The position numbers and the translations under genes were made by a program. A DNA stretch of 64,000 nt from Tribonema minus (taxonomy: Eukaryota; Sar; Xanthophyceae; Tribonematales; Tribonemataceae), in assembly GCA_017506865.1 (NCBI GenBank), contig JAFCMP010000301.1, positions 62,001 through 126,000 on the forward strand, in the 5' to 3' direction. Below are positions 1 to 11,229 of this stretch, one piece after another. Numbering within the stretch: position 1 is the stretch's first letter; each line of letters starts with the position of its first letter. The notes beneath the pieces were generated by a model that was given only the letters and a program-made list of their open reading frames with translations, made no database searches and was not told where the DNA came from.

Positions 1-447
1 GCACGAGGCGCATGCGCAGAGTAGCAGCTCGGGTTCCACGGCGTAGTAGGTGCCCGCGCCGGCTCGGTGGAGAGTCAAACACTCATCGTCGACCGCCTGC
101 ATACGCGCGAGAAAGTCGGCAGGCACATTCGGATGCTCGCGGCGCTGGTGATCCGCCAGCGTCGTGGCGATGCGGCGCGCCAGCGCCAGCGACGCCGACG
201 TCTGCGCCGTGAGCGTGTTCGCCTCCCCGTTCCGGCGGAGGCGCGGTTTGGGCACTGGCACCCGAAAGAGGCAGCCAGTGTCATATAAAGGGCAGCGCGG
301 ATAGATGGCAGCTGTTGCAGGCTGAGCGGGCGCCTGCACTGCCTCAGGCTGCGCAGGGTCTATGCCCGCCGCGGCAGCCGCTGCTGCAGCAGCAGCTGCC
401 GCAATGGCCGCCGGTGCGGCTCCCCCTGAAGTAGAGTCAGACATCAT
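1..447 (-). CDS. second ORF of a retroelement-like unit, N-terminal part, truncated by the window edge
   Basis: A frame starting at ATG-ATG at 447 stays open on the minus strand to the window edge (about 149 codons). It begins 33 bp after the stop of the ORF at 481-2229, so the two look like a bicistronic unit. The start has a long alanine tract (about residues 14-28), followed by a more complex stretch with L-A-R-R-I-A-T-T-L-A-D-H-Q and a Cys-rich end (L-L-L-C-A-C-A-S-C). No reverse transcriptase or endonuclease motif lies in the visible part. The arrangement and GC richness match ORF2 of a non-LTR retrotransposon, but that is inference. Confidence 0.4.
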   Translation of the reverse strand, partial: MMSDSTSGGAAPAAIAAAAAAAAAAAAGIDPAQPEAVQAPAQPATAAIYPRCPLYDTGCLFRVPVPKPRLRRNGEANTLTAQTSASLALARRIATTLADHQRREHPNVPADFLARMQAVDDECLTLHRAGAGTYYAVEPELLLCACASC

Positions 448-480
448 TACGGTGGATGAGGGGAGCGCCGCACCGGCGGC

Positions 481-2229
481 TTACAGGCCCGAGGCGCCGC
501 CGCCTCCCTCCGATGCCGGCGGCTGGGCCGTCGAGGTGGAGAGGAAGCGGTCGGCGGCGGACTGACCTTGGGGCAGCCCGCGCGCGGGGCGTGCAGCGGG
601 GGGTTCCGCCGCCGAGCCCGGCGTGCGCTCAGCAGCCGTGCGCTTGCGGCTGGCGCGGGGTGTGCCACTGTCGGACATAAGCGCGCTGCTGTCACTGGCA
701 GGCATGGGGGGCTGCCTACTGCGCGAGGGGGAGGCGCTGCAGTCGCTGCCGTGCCGAGCCGCTGGCGACGATGCGCGCCGACACCGCGAGCGCCCGCGTG
801 AGCAAGAGCGCGGCGGCTGCCGCGGCGCCGCCGCTGCCTCCAGTGCCACCGCGGGGTCCGCTGCCGCGCTTGCGGCCGCTGCCGCTGCCGCGCTGGCAGC
901 GCCTACAGCAGGCGGCGGCGCGCCCGCCGCCGCCGCGCCTGCCGCCGCCGCGCCCGCCGCCGTTGCCCCGTCCGCCGCCACCGCCGCCGCAGCGCCAGCC
1001 GCTGCAGAGCTAGCCTCAAGGTCTCCCGCCACGGGCGTGGTGGCCACCGCGCCGGCGGCGTCCGCCGCCGGCACCGCCACGCTCGCAGCGCGCGCCGCTT
1101 CTGCTGTCAGCTGCGCCTCGAGTCGAGCGGTCGCCGCAGCGTTGCGCACCTGCTCTCCTTCGCGCAGGCTCCGTTGCTGCGCCGCCAGCCGCTCCGCACG
1201 AACTTGCTCTGCCAGAGACCGGTCGCGATCGGCCTCAGCAGCCCGCTTTCCCGCCTCGGAGGCTGCCAGCAGCTTTGTCAGTGCCTTGACCTGCTGCTGC
1301 AGCCCCTTCCGCGCGGTCCTCCCCTCCAGGATGCCCCCCTGCAGCTGCTGAATGCGCTGCTCCTGGCCCAGCTGCGCAGGGTCCGCGTCGGCCGCCGGCG
1401 GCGGCGGCGAGGCGCCCGGCGACGCGCTCGCCAGCGCGGGCGTCGAGGCGGCGGCAGCGTCCGTCGCGGCGGCGCCGGTCGCCGCCGGCGCTGGGGGGTG
1501 CGAGGCGGCGGCGCCGGTGGGCGCACGCTGCGTCGCGGCGGCTGCCGCCGCGGCGGCTGCAGCCGTGGCTACCGCAGGGGCACCGGCGGCTGTGCCAGTG
1601 GCGGCGGCTGGCGTGGTGCAGGCCGCGGGGAGCGTGGTGTGCGCGCAGCGCGTTGCCCGGCACTGCTGACCCGGGCGCGTGAAGTGCCGTCGCAAGCAGG
1701 ACGGGCACGCTGTCAGATTGTCAGGGCCCAGCAGCCGCAGCGCTACTTCCGTGCCGTCCACCGCGCATAGGACCGAGTGCGCGAGTCGCCGCGCAACGCC
1801 GCGGACCACTGTTAGCTCCCAAACACCCGCGGCGCCTGGCGATGCCGCCGACGCCGGCGCCGCGGATGAGGCCGCACCGTTAATGCCTACGCCGCAGGTC
1901 TTCAGAGCGCTGGCCAGCAGCAGAAAGGCGGCGGAAGTGCCGCCGCCGCCCGCCCGCAAGCGCACCGGCGCGATGGGCATGCCAGGAGCTGCGAGTGCGG
2001 GCGCAAGCAGCATTGCAAGCTGCGCTGCAGACCACGCCGCCGGCGCGCCGCGCACGGTGACCGTGACCGGGGCGCTCATGTCACCAGCGCGGGTGATGCG
2101 CAGGCGGAAGCCGCTGAAGCTGAAGTCAGCGGAGTCGCCGACCGTTCCGAGCGCCGCGTCAACGAGCGCGGCCGGCGCCCGCAAGCATAGCGTGCGGAAG
2201 TCATCGCGAGGCGCATGGGGGTTGAGCAC
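481..2229 (-). CDS. ORF1 (gag-like) protein of a probable non-LTR retrotransposon
   Basis: A single 582-codon frame, much more GC-rich than its surroundings. Residues about 10-130 form a compact domain with short hydrophobic strands (A-P-V-T-V-T-V-R-G) that could be RRM-like. A Cys/His cluster follows (C-P-S-C-L-R-R-H-F-...-C-...-R-C, about residues 180-200), resembling a zinc knuckle. Next come an Ala/Pro-rich linker, a charged heptad-rich stretch (about residues 295-385, probable coiled coil), more Ala-rich sequence and a basic Ser/Arg-rich tail. RRM-like domain, zinc knuckle and coiled coil is the plan of ORF1 proteins in L1/Tx1-type LINEs, which bind RNA and help assemble the retrotransposition particle. 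A second ORF follows at 447. A host low-complexity protein is the main alternative. Confidence 0.5.
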   Translation of the reverse strand: MLNPHAPRDDFRTLCLRAPAALVDAALGTVGDSADFSFSGFRLRITRAGDMSAPVTVTVRGAPAAWSAAQLAMLLAPALAAPGMPIAPVRLRAGGGGTSAAFLLLASALKTCGVGINGAASSAAPASAASPGAAGVWELTVVRGVARRLAHSVLCAVDGTEVALRLLGPDNLTACPSCLRRHFTRPGQQCRATRCAHTTLPAACTTPAAATGTAAGAPAVATAAAAAAAAAATQRAPTGAAASHPPAPAATGAAATDAAAASTPALASASPGASPPPPAADADPAQLGQEQRIQQLQGGILEGRTARKGLQQQVKALTKLLAASEAGKRAAEADRDRSLAEQVRAERLAAQQRSLREGEQVRNAAATARLEAQLTAEAARAASVAVPAADAAGAVATTPVAGDLEASSAAAGAAAAVAADGATAAGAAAAGAAAAGAPPPAVGAASAAAAAAASAAADPAVALEAAAAPRQPPRSCSRGRSRCRRASSPAARHGSDCSASPSRSRQPPMPASDSSALMSDSGTPRASRKRTAAERTPGSAAEPPAARPARGLPQGQSAADRFLSTSTAQPPASEGGGGASGL

Positions 2230-4025
2230 ACAAATGGTTGAAGTTGAAGAAGGTTTCGGGGTGGCATCGAGAAGCTGTTTATCAACAAACTTCAGAACAT
2301 TTTTGGTAGGGACGACTCAATGGCCACTACAGGGTCGCAGCAAAACAACAAGGTGCCAGCGCAGCGCGCAAATCTGACCGCCACCCATTGCCACCAAAGC
2401 GGTTTGATTCCAATTATCTGCAGGGTTTTGCACGGCTGTATACATGCCTTCTGGCCCAGGGCATTTGGGATAATTACTGTGGCACCGTACCGCTGCATAA
2501 AGCGTAAGCATCAAAGAATTTGAGCTTGCAAAGCCTTCAGGAACTATTAATGCTACAAAGTTTGACACTGTACAGCTGTCAGTGCCAGAGTGTTAGCATA
2601 GCGTACTACACCACAGTAACCAACACCATCAGGCGCCTACAACGTGCAGCCATGCATGCATGGAAACCTGAGGTGAACTCAAATCCTACTGGTGCCTGAA
2701 AAGCTCATTGATCACGGTGGCTTGTCCATGCAATTATACAAAGCTCTAAGCATGCAAGCGGGCCAATATCGTAAGCGCACACACATACATACAATAATCT
2801 TTACCTGTTGCAGCAGGTATTGTGGGCGCCGAGAGGATAACCATGCAAGCTTCATGGAGGCAACAAAACCTCTGAAATGTGTAGCTGATATTCAATGATG
2901 CAAGGTCATCACGGCAGAGCACTCAATGAACGCGGTATCACATGCACGTGTATGGAAAAAAGAGAAATATCCATTATGGAGAGTGCCACATACATATGGC
3001 TAGCATGCACGTGCTGAGCCGTGCTCAAATTGTGGCTGTGGCGCAATGCGCCCTGAAGCGGCTGATATGATAATCATCTGCTTTGAGCGATTGAATGCAA
3101 TGTGTGTGAGCAAGACTAAAATGCATGCGCAGTGAGTCAGGCGTGAACTGCCGCAGTTTCCTGTATCGGCCAGCAAGTAGAGCGGCGCAACCCATCTTAA
3201 TGGCATGACCTTATGCAAAATCAACTTGATAATGTACACACGTACGCCAGTGTCCCGAGCAACACACCCTGCGCAATCCCAGTCCCCATGCCCTTCCAGA
3301 AACGTGCAGCCATTCTCAATTGATGTCATGCTGGACAGTGTGAAAGACTGGAGGTGGTGCCGTAAACGCAATCATGTACTTTTAAGTACCTATACTAGCT
3401 GCCGCCAATTCACTCAGGCACGCAGTCCTGTGCTACAAACAGAGCTTCCGCCAGGTCTTCGGATGCCAGACTCCAGTTCACGTGCATGGCGCTCCGGAGC
3501 AGCACTCGAGGCTGCTGCGGTCTCATTCTGACTCAGCACCATGTGCTCATGCTTCGACGGTGCTGCCATCGGCAGGTGGGAGATACCAGTCTGCAGGAGG
3601 GATGCAATGCAAGTTGCCAACAAGCATAAAAAGCTCTCAGGCCTGTTCGTAAGTGAGACACGGGGGCGCGCATGCACATGTGATGCAACTCAGGCCAGGA
3701 ACTTGAAGGCTGACAAACTGGAGAACATCATCTACTGCTCTTTGATGAAGTTATCAAAGTATGCCTTTTAGTGAAGTGTTGGTTGCCAAGTCCGTGACTG
3801 CGTCCCGTTAACACGATTGCGCTGACTGCTGCAGCGCAAGCTTCATGACGTGCGCATGCCATATGTGGGTTGATCAAAGTGCAGACTACTGGACTATCAA
3901 TGTTTGTAGGTGTATCAAAGTTTCAAAGTTTAGACTGTGCTGGACTATCACCGTCATCACAATCACTGTCAGCGCGTGGTGCACATAAAAATAGAAGTTC
4001 CATGCATGACCACGCTCACCTTCAC
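2230..4025. other. no gene recognised
   Basis: Base composition is near 50% GC and all frames are short. The stretch just upstream of the retroelement ORF1 may be its 5' leader. No RNA gene, long repeat or convincing exon was seen. Confidence 0.4.
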
Positions 4026-4467
4026 CTGCTGCGTGGCTTTCAGGAGCAGCAGCAGTTGCACCCCCAGCGACAACAGTGGTGGCAGCAGAAGTTGCCGATG
4101 CCAGTGAGACCTGCACGGGCATGTCGTACACAAACAGCCTGTGCCTCGCGAAACTCGGCAAGCCGGCTTCTTGCTGCTGCGACAGCAACATCGATTTATT
4201 GGCGCAGCTCCGCGTGTGCCTTATCAGCAGGGTCGCGAAGGTAGCTCCATCGGTAACAGTAAGAGGCGTATCCGATGAATCTAGCTTGCATGAAACTAGC
4301 AGCTCTTCGATACGGCGGCCCTTCAGTTGCGGTACAGCGTCCCTGATGGCTTCCTTGACATGCTGCAGCAAATCCAGTTCTGCACAAGAAGCTCGCAGCC
4401 GCTTCGCCCACACCTGCTCCTGCTGCTCGAAGCGAATCAGCAGCAGGACGTCGTAAGTGTTTGCCAT
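4026..4467 (-). CDS. first exon of an unidentified protein
   Basis: An open frame starts at ATG 4467 (M-A-N-T-Y-D-V-L-L-L-I-R-F) and reads 147 codons to a consensus donor (CAG|GTGAAG at 4026). The peptide has mixed, protein-like composition: hydrophobic strand, helical charged region (E-L-D-L-L-Q-H-V-K-E-A-I), then R-R-I-E-E-L-L-V-S-C-K-L. The last 30 residues are Ala-rich. I do not recognise the family. Continuation exons were not found with confidence, so this may be an exon of a larger gene or a remnant. Readthrough past the donor would add about 45 unlike residues. Confidence 0.4.
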
Positions 4468-4889
4468 GATGGACAAGTGCTACGTCCTGGCACTTGTTAA
4501 ACACTGCTAGCCGGGACGGTCATGCGTCACGTGAACAAAGTAAGTTGAAGTTGCAGTTGAAACGGGAGCTGTCTCGCTGAGTCGACACGACACATTGATA
4601 CGTCGTCACGTTGTACATGATGTGGCCTGGACTGACTGCCCGCATTAAAGGCCAAGCAGTGCAGCCCGCCGCTCCATTGATGCTCCGCTGTAAAGGCAAC
4701 GCTGATTTAACAGCAGCTGTTAAATCAGCCTGTTAAATCAGCCTTGTGACGCAAAGTGGCTGATACATGTACAGATCATAGTCTCCAAGTTGAGGCCAAG
4801 TTTTGAATGCACTGTCGCCCGCGAGTTGAGCACGGCAGTGTGAAAGCCCAATCTACTTACACAGCGCAGAAAGCGGCTTGACTCGCTAA

Positions 4890-5610
4890 TCATGACATGT
4901 ATCAACGCCGCCACTGCCCCAGCATGGCGCAACGTTCCCATCTGCTGCACCGCCTCCCCCCCCCATCCATCAGCGGGCATCGGAGCACCAGTGCTGCACC
5001 AACTCAGCGAGCGCAACATGACGGAATTGCCCATGCACACGCACACGCACACGCTGCAACCGCAAGTCCCACGCATGACGTGACGACGGCGCCCTGATGG
5101 TATCTCCTGTCGCGCCCCCCCCCCTGCTGCTGAAAGCCACAGTCGGAACAGGATGGGCGAAAAGCGCGGCATGCCGTTCCACCACCACCCGTTCGAGAAG
5201 GGCGAGAAGCATCAGCGCGTGCAGCAGATGCAGAACTTGCGCACTGCCGGCGAGCACGCCCACAACCCCCATGCGCGGCCCCCCCTTTCGCTACGCCGTC
5301 ATGCAGTCCCCTTCGGCGGTGACGGCAGTGCCACAGGCAGCAGCAACCTTGTGACCCGTTTGCGGCCTTTGCCGCAGCGGCCCTCAAGGGCGAACGCCCC
5401 TGGAGCACGCTGGAGAATGAGAGCCCGAAGGCGCCGCTGCCCGGTGGTTGCGGCTGGACGGGCATTGCGCGGCAGCTTGGCAGCGGGTGTATGGCGTCGG
5501 GCAGGGCGCGGTGGGGGGAGAGCAACGCACGTGCGCGCGGGCATTGGCATCTGGTCCCTGAAAAGGAAGAAGCTGCGCACGCTGGTGGGGATGTTCAGCG
5601 CCAAGTGAGC
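4890..5610 (+). pseudogene. GC-rich coding-like remnant
   Basis: This island is clearly richer in GC than its flanks. Frame +5153 opens with M-G-E-K-R-G-M-P-F-H-H-H-P-F-E-K. A second frame from about 5350 reads D-P-F-A-A-F-A-A-A-A-L-K-G-E-R-P-W, and the first frame ends in W-S-L-K-R-K-K-L-R-T-L-V-G. The frames are adjacent but out of register, as expected of a coding sequence broken by indels, or of separate exons. The product is not recognised. The start of the island has short CACACG/poly-C tracts. Confidence 0.25.
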
Positions 5611-6534
5611 GCAGCTGCGTACATTTCATTGAAACTCTCGCTCAGGGCGCGAGCAAGCGCAGGTGACTGATCATCAAGCTTGCTACAAGAGTCTGATTGT
5701 ACCTTGTGACAAGGTGCCTTAATGCGCACTGACGTTCACTTGTTGATGACATCGCCAAGTGTGCAGGTGCTTCAAGTACCTACTTTCGTACGTGTGCAAA
5801 ACGAGGCCTATCATTAGGATCAGGTTGCTGATGCTGGTAATTGCTGCCACGGTCACGGTTATGGTTGGTGCTGGGGTCAGGTTTTCAATGCTGGTGGGCT
5901 TGCTCACACGCCATGATGCGTGGTCACTGGACTCAACTTCAACTTTATGGTTCCCAGAACTTTCAGTGTGATTAGCGAACATGCTGAAAGCGCCGCACCT
6001 GTGTGTTATGGCTTCCATCTTTTACATCACTCGGGATGTGGGTCTGGTCATGGCATCTGCCAGTGCCACAGTGTTTCTTGTGCGCTCACATGGTCAATGC
6101 TGAGCGTTGTGTGCAACTTGCATGCTCCATGTGTGTATGGCAGCCTGAGGGTCTCAACCACTTGAGCCATTGATTGGCATTCTGCGCCATAGGTTGCTCT
6201 CCAATGTCTTCGCGAACACCGCATGTGTGCACCAACAGCGCCATTGAGCGTCACGCTCTGCAGCGCACTTGTCACACTCACCCTGATGGTTGTCGCCGGC
6301 ATCAGCAGCTGCCACTGGCAGTGGACCAGAAACCATACTGTACAGCAAGGGCCTTTTTAAGTACAGCAATGCATACCAGTAGCATTTGGCACAGGAGTAA
6401 CATGAAGAAGTCACATATTGTAGCGTGCAAGGGATGGCTGGTGTATTTGGCAGCACGTATGGACTTGTATTTATAAAGGCCCAAGGGAGGCCGGAGTGCC
6501 TATGCAATCGAAAAGCTTGCGTCAACGCAGCAGC
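5611..6534. other. no gene recognised
   Basis: There are short frames only on both strands. A short tract at 5636-5656 (TCTCGCTCAGGGCGCGAG) matches the conserved 3'-end motif of the LINE-like copies at 39-40 kb, so a worn insertion may start here. Confidence 0.3.
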
Positions 6535-7110
6535 CTAGTCTGCGCTGTATGTGGCAGCACTGTGTGTTAATATTTTATGTGTAGGGAGATGTGAAGTGTT
6601 GTACAGTGACCGTCCAGGGATGTTTTTTGCAGGCTGACTGAGACGTGAGTACTTGCGGAGGCGGTGGCGTCGACGTGCACATGTCAATGTGCTGCTGCTG
6701 TGTGGGAATGTTTTGTTGAAGAGAGGCTCTTTTGGAAGAAGAGCCGGAGATGGATGTGGCGGTATGTAGCAATGTTGGCCTTCATGTGATCGTGCTCTGT
6801 AATGAGGCTCTGCATGCGCACCACCCCACCTGACCTTGAAACAACTGCCATGCAGACACTTATCGCACGTGCCTGTTGTGTCCAGCTGTAAGCCATGCTC
6901 TGAGAGGTCCACACTCTCGTTACAGTCACTGTGCTCATTTTCAGGGCATTTCTCGGCACAACAGGAGTTGATTTCCGTGGCGTAGAAGCGCTTTGCAGCT
7001 TCGTTGAGCTCTGAAACAGGTGTCCGTAGGCATGCTCGACGGCGTGCTGATTTGCACCACTTGTTCCCCACCTTGAAGGAGCGCACAAAGGAGGTCCGCT
7101 TGCAGCACAA
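6535..7110 (-). CDS. possible hypothetical protein, Cys-rich
   Basis: An uninterrupted 191-codon frame. The middle has clustered cysteines (C-C-A-E-K-C-P, then C-D-K-C-L-H-G-S-C), and the C-terminal third is Ser/His/Pro-rich with no clear fold. Nothing identifies a family. The length is only mildly unlikely by chance at this base composition, and no splice-linked neighbours were found. Confidence 0.2.
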   Translation of the reverse strand: MCCKRTSFVRSFKVGNKWCKSARRRACLRTPVSELNEAAKRFYATEINSCCAEKCPENEHSDCNESVDLSEHGLQLDTTGTCDKCLHGSCFKVRWGGAHAEPHYRARSHEGQHCYIPPHPSPALLPKEPLFNKTFPHSSSTLTCARRRHRLRKYSRLSQPAKNIPGRSLYNTSHLPTHKILTHSAATYSAD

Positions 7111-7379
7111 TTATGAGACATGATGCAGGGCTATGTTATTACACAAAGAATCTGTTGGATGGTCAGCAGCGAGAGCAGCAATATTGGTGATACACATGCC
7201 AGCACAGTTGTTGTCGTTTCAGCTGCAAGTTTCAATTGATTCAACGAGGAGTGGTTCACATGCCAAGCATTATGTTGGTTGTTTTGCGGACAATGTGAAT
7301 TACTCCTTGTTAAAGACGAGAGTTCGTTCATGAGGATGAAAACGGACACGCTATCATGATTGGTTGTTGAGGAAACACA

Positions 7380-7860
7380 TTATCGTATTACAACAGTAGA
7401 TTGGAACCTTTTGCCTTCCGTATCGTCACCGATAGCCCTTCCCAGTGTCCATCCGTCATTAAGTCCTCAGTACCGTATCCAGGCGAGGCAATCACGTGCA
7501 GCTGCAGCTGCGCAAGGGAGTGCCTCAGTGCCTCTGCAGAACCGCTGGAGCCACCTTGTGAATACATAATCAGAGCGGCTGCAATCGCTGTAAGCAGAGC
7601 GCACGACTGGCACCCCCCACCGTGCCTGTCGATCGCTCTGTATACAGCACTTGCAGCCTTCCTGATGAGTACTCACAAGGTGGCTCCAGCGATGCTTCGG
7701 AGGCGCTGCAGCAGCATCTGATTGCCTCGCCTCGGTACGGCACTGTGGACTTGCTGTCGGATGGAGACTGGGCAGGGCCGCCGGTGACGAAATGGAAGGC
7801 TGAAGATGCGCTTTGCCTTGTATTGAACTCTACTATGTGGTGCTGCTGCGTTATGCTCTG
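7380..7860. repeat. inverted duplication of a coding-like segment
   Basis: Two diverged arms of about 190 bp (about 7380-7570 and 7665-7860) are reverse complements around a loop of about 95 bp. Read inward, both arms encode the same peptide pattern: the left gives C-P-S-V-I-K-S-S-V-P-Y-P-G-E-A-I and the right S-P-S-D-S-K-S-T-V-P-Y-R-G-E-A-I, and both end in L-E-P-P-C-E-Y. Protein-level similarity suggests a duplicated exon, placed tail to tail. The product is unknown. Confidence 0.55.
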
Positions 7861-7870
7861 CTTAGTGTAG

Positions 7871-9459
7871 GTCACTGGTTGGAGAGTTAGCGAGCTGCTG
7901 AGAGACATGTTAGTCGTTGTAAGTTGTTCTTGAAAGAGCGTGCCGGTAGTCAAACGCATTGAAACTTAAGTTCACCGGCAGCTCAGGGTGGGTGGTTGGT
8001 GCAGCACCACTGGCAGCTCAACGGTTACGTGCTATGATACAGCTGTTCCTTGTGTCAGAAAGGAGATCACTTCAAGCTACTGCAGCATCAAGGGCACCAA
8101 CAACAGCAGCACAGCATTGCACAGCCTTCTACACTGCTGCATCCAGCATGTCGCAGCACCATGTCGTCACGTGTTACAATCAACTAGCGTTGCGGTGTGC
8201 TTCCTACCTCACAACACACTGATGCGCGATTAGTTGCACGTGAAGTGGACCGACATTGTGAGTGTTTAGTACCCACACAAACTTTTCTAGGCTATAAATT
8301 TAATTCTTATGACATGTATTTGTCCCACTGCGCGACAAGATGGGTTTGCAACAAACCTGTTGCATGACCATTACACCGAACAATATGGCATTGCATTGAA
8401 CAGAGTGACCCTTAGCCGTCTAGATCAGAAAGCATTGCAGTTGAGAGCGATTTGCACAAGCGTGTTGACGGAGACCTAGTGACTTCGGCCCTAGGAACCT
8501 GGCTGCCAAACTGCTCAGGTGAAGCTCCAGTATACCTATACGATGACTTCCCTGCTGCAAGATGACAATGAGTCACCAACAGACTCTGAGCAAGCACAAC
8601 TACCACTTCTTACTGTGACAAATATGAAAACTTGACCTTGGAGTGCTTTGCACATTGCTTCATTCCATAACCAGCCAAGTCCCTGCTTCAGGCTGTTCGT
8701 CTATCTGCCATTGTTGCAAATGTGCAGTTGATGCCCTTGTCACTCATGCCAGTCTGCATCATTGCGCCAAACACCGCCCAGTGCTACTCACCTTGTACTG
8801 CTGTTGTCGAAGCCATGTTGAGACGTGTCCCGCAATGGCAGTAGAGGTCTGTTCAAGCCTGCAGGTAACACACGCGCAACATTTAAAGACGGGCACATCA
8901 GAGAAGCCATGGTCAATGCACGTGTGAACGTATGTCATCTAGCAGAATTGACCAGCCACATATGCATCTGAGCAACAGAGTGTGACACACTTTGACGTCA
9001 CCGTGAACCAAACCGTTTGAATGAACACGCATTCTGGAGCTCATGAACACAAGACTGGGTGTAGTGGCAGCAAAGCGACCGACCTCCATTCCTGTTCAAA
9101 ACAACGACTGTCATTTACATATAAAAATTCTAGATTGAAACATGCACGGTCGACCCAACTAGCTAGTATGCGGATACGCAATGCAGGCATTGCATAGCTA
9201 CATGAGGCACTCATCCATTGTTGAACTCTGACATTAACCCTTACCCTTAGCCCAAGTTCGTTGTCCATAGGCGCAAAGCAGTGTTGACATGAACTTGCAG
9301 TTCTACTTCACACAATACAAATGCCCAAATCAGCATTCACATACCGATGTTTGTCACTTAGCCCAATGATGAGGTGCTGACACCAGTCGGTGTCGCATAT
9401 TTGAGTTCCTGCATTGTATTGGCATCGAAAGCAATATGTGACGGATCTAAATGCTCTGC
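7871..9459. other. no gene recognised
   Basis: Only short frames of random character were seen, with no strong repeat or RNA gene. Confidence 0.35.
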
Positions 9460-10570
9460 GGCACAAGGCACATCACTGAGAATGTTGCGTGCATGTCTCC
9501 TCTAGCAATACGCGTCAAGCTGTTGGGTTAGTTTTGAAGCACCTGGAGGTTGTGCAACTGCTCAGCTACATCTCCATCTACGTTGCATTTGAGCAGACGA
9601 GCAAGTGCACACAACCTCAAACGTTGGCCCCGGCATACCGTTGCAGACCCTCAAGCCCATTGAGGGAGAATGCAGCGAACTCCAATTAAATTGAGGTTGG
9701 TACACAATCATAGGCTCTTTCCTGCCATCACTGCTGCTGCCAGATCTCAATTGGAGTGCTTGCTGCACCCAAACTGGAGTGTTTGCTGCACGCTAATTGC
9801 TACTGCGCCCTATAATTGAGAACCTTCTTGATAGTGCAGATGCTTACTCAGGGTTTGAATTGATTGTCAACAATCTGTAATCGTTCAAATAGGCAAAGTA
9901 CCCCGCACCTGCTTGCCCTGTGCCAGATACCAGTGCGTCATTCGCAGTACCTTCAGCACTCCCCTCGGCAAATCTGCAATCCTTGGCAGCTTGCTCGCCC
10001 TTGCTGCCGCAGCATTGCATATATCTTGCACCTGGCGCACGTGGAGGCAAAGGGTGGCCGCGCCCATGCAAGGCTGTATACAACTTGAAGTATGTACTAC
10101 TGGGCAACTCAACAGCAGCGGCGCAGCTCATACAAGCAACGTAAGCAGCAGCAGCCACATAAACAATGAATTTCTTGCACAAGACAGGTGGAAGCTCTAC
10201 ACTTAAGCGTGAAAGGCTAACCTTGCATCTCTGTTCCTGAGACTTAGGGTTAGGGTTAGGACTGGTTCGCGCAGACGGCTGAAAAGGAATGTTCAGCACG
10301 CTTCAGGCAGCAAGCCACGGCTGCCTTTGAGGCCAAGCCTCACTGTGATATAACGCTGTGAGCTGCTGAGCGTCTGCGCCGCAAGCGCTGCTGAGTGCTG
10401 CCGCGCTGCTCAGACAAACAGTGGCCTCACCGGGGCGTAGGAGCACTCAAGAATTTCCACATCACGCACCTTACAGCTCGGTGTGGTGGCTTTTGATTGT
10501 GTCAGGCATCACAACGGGCACAGCATCAGCAGGTGTGATCCTTTCTGAGGAAGGCGATTGGGATGTTGCG
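9460..10570. repeat. segmental duplication, copy A
   Basis: This block is similar, in the same orientation, to 19800-20145 and 22000-22620. Shared landmarks are CATACCGTTGCA followed by CCCTCAA, CAGTGCAGATGCT, CTCCCCTCGGCAAA, GGAGGCAAAGGGTGGCCGCG, and GTGTCAGGCA with CAGCATCAGCAGGTGT. Copy A lacks the 1.8 kb element present in copy B, so it preserves an empty site near 9833-9855. It contains a short TTAGGG-like run (10244-10260). No clear gene was seen in it. Confidence 0.65.
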
Positions 10571-11229
10571 GCAGGACAGCGTGCAGCTCATCAAGCCAGC
10601 AGCTATTTTAGAAGACCATTTCACCTACCGAACACTTCATGAGACTCACAACTCAGGTTAGACCATGTGCATGTTGACGTTATGGTAAATCACTGAACTG
10701 ACCTTCAAATTGATCCACACAGTGTCACAAGGAAGTGATTTGTCATTGTGCACATCATGATATGTAATATCCACTGGAGGTACCGCATGCGCCTTGCTCC
10801 GTGATTCTAGGCTCGGACCTTTCCCTACCTATTACTCAGGCTGTTGCAGTAGTAGGTAACTCAACTGAATGTTTCAAACCTGAGTGCTAGCCCAAGAGCT
10901 AGGGTCAGACCACAAGTAGGGTGTGCCCTGAGGGTGCTTACGCCCATGATGATATGCGTGTATGTGCTTCAAGTATGTATCTATGTGGTCCTACACGTAC
11001 AACCTACATTCAGTCCAGCGATGAGGAGCACTTTTGTTGTGTCTCACCAGCAAATACGATGCACCCGAGGTTTAAGACAACTCAAAGCACATCAGCTCTA
11101 AGAAGGGCCAGCAATCAAGTTGAATGACACTGTCATCTTTTGTCAGTACCCGTCACGGTGGCCACCGACAAAAGCGGAGTACTACTTGCTTCGATGCTAC
11201 CTTCAAAGTCAATTGATCAAGTCAAAGCT
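10571..11229. other. no gene recognised
   Basis: Non-coding-looking sequence upstream of the plus-strand duplicated gene. A first exon of that gene could lie here but was not identifiable. Confidence 0.3.

Noticed and set aside
362..1770. Several plus-strand frames through 0.3-2.4 kb
   Set aside because: They are shadows of the GC-rich minus-strand ORFs: low-complexity Ala/Pro/Arg translations without protein-like pattern.
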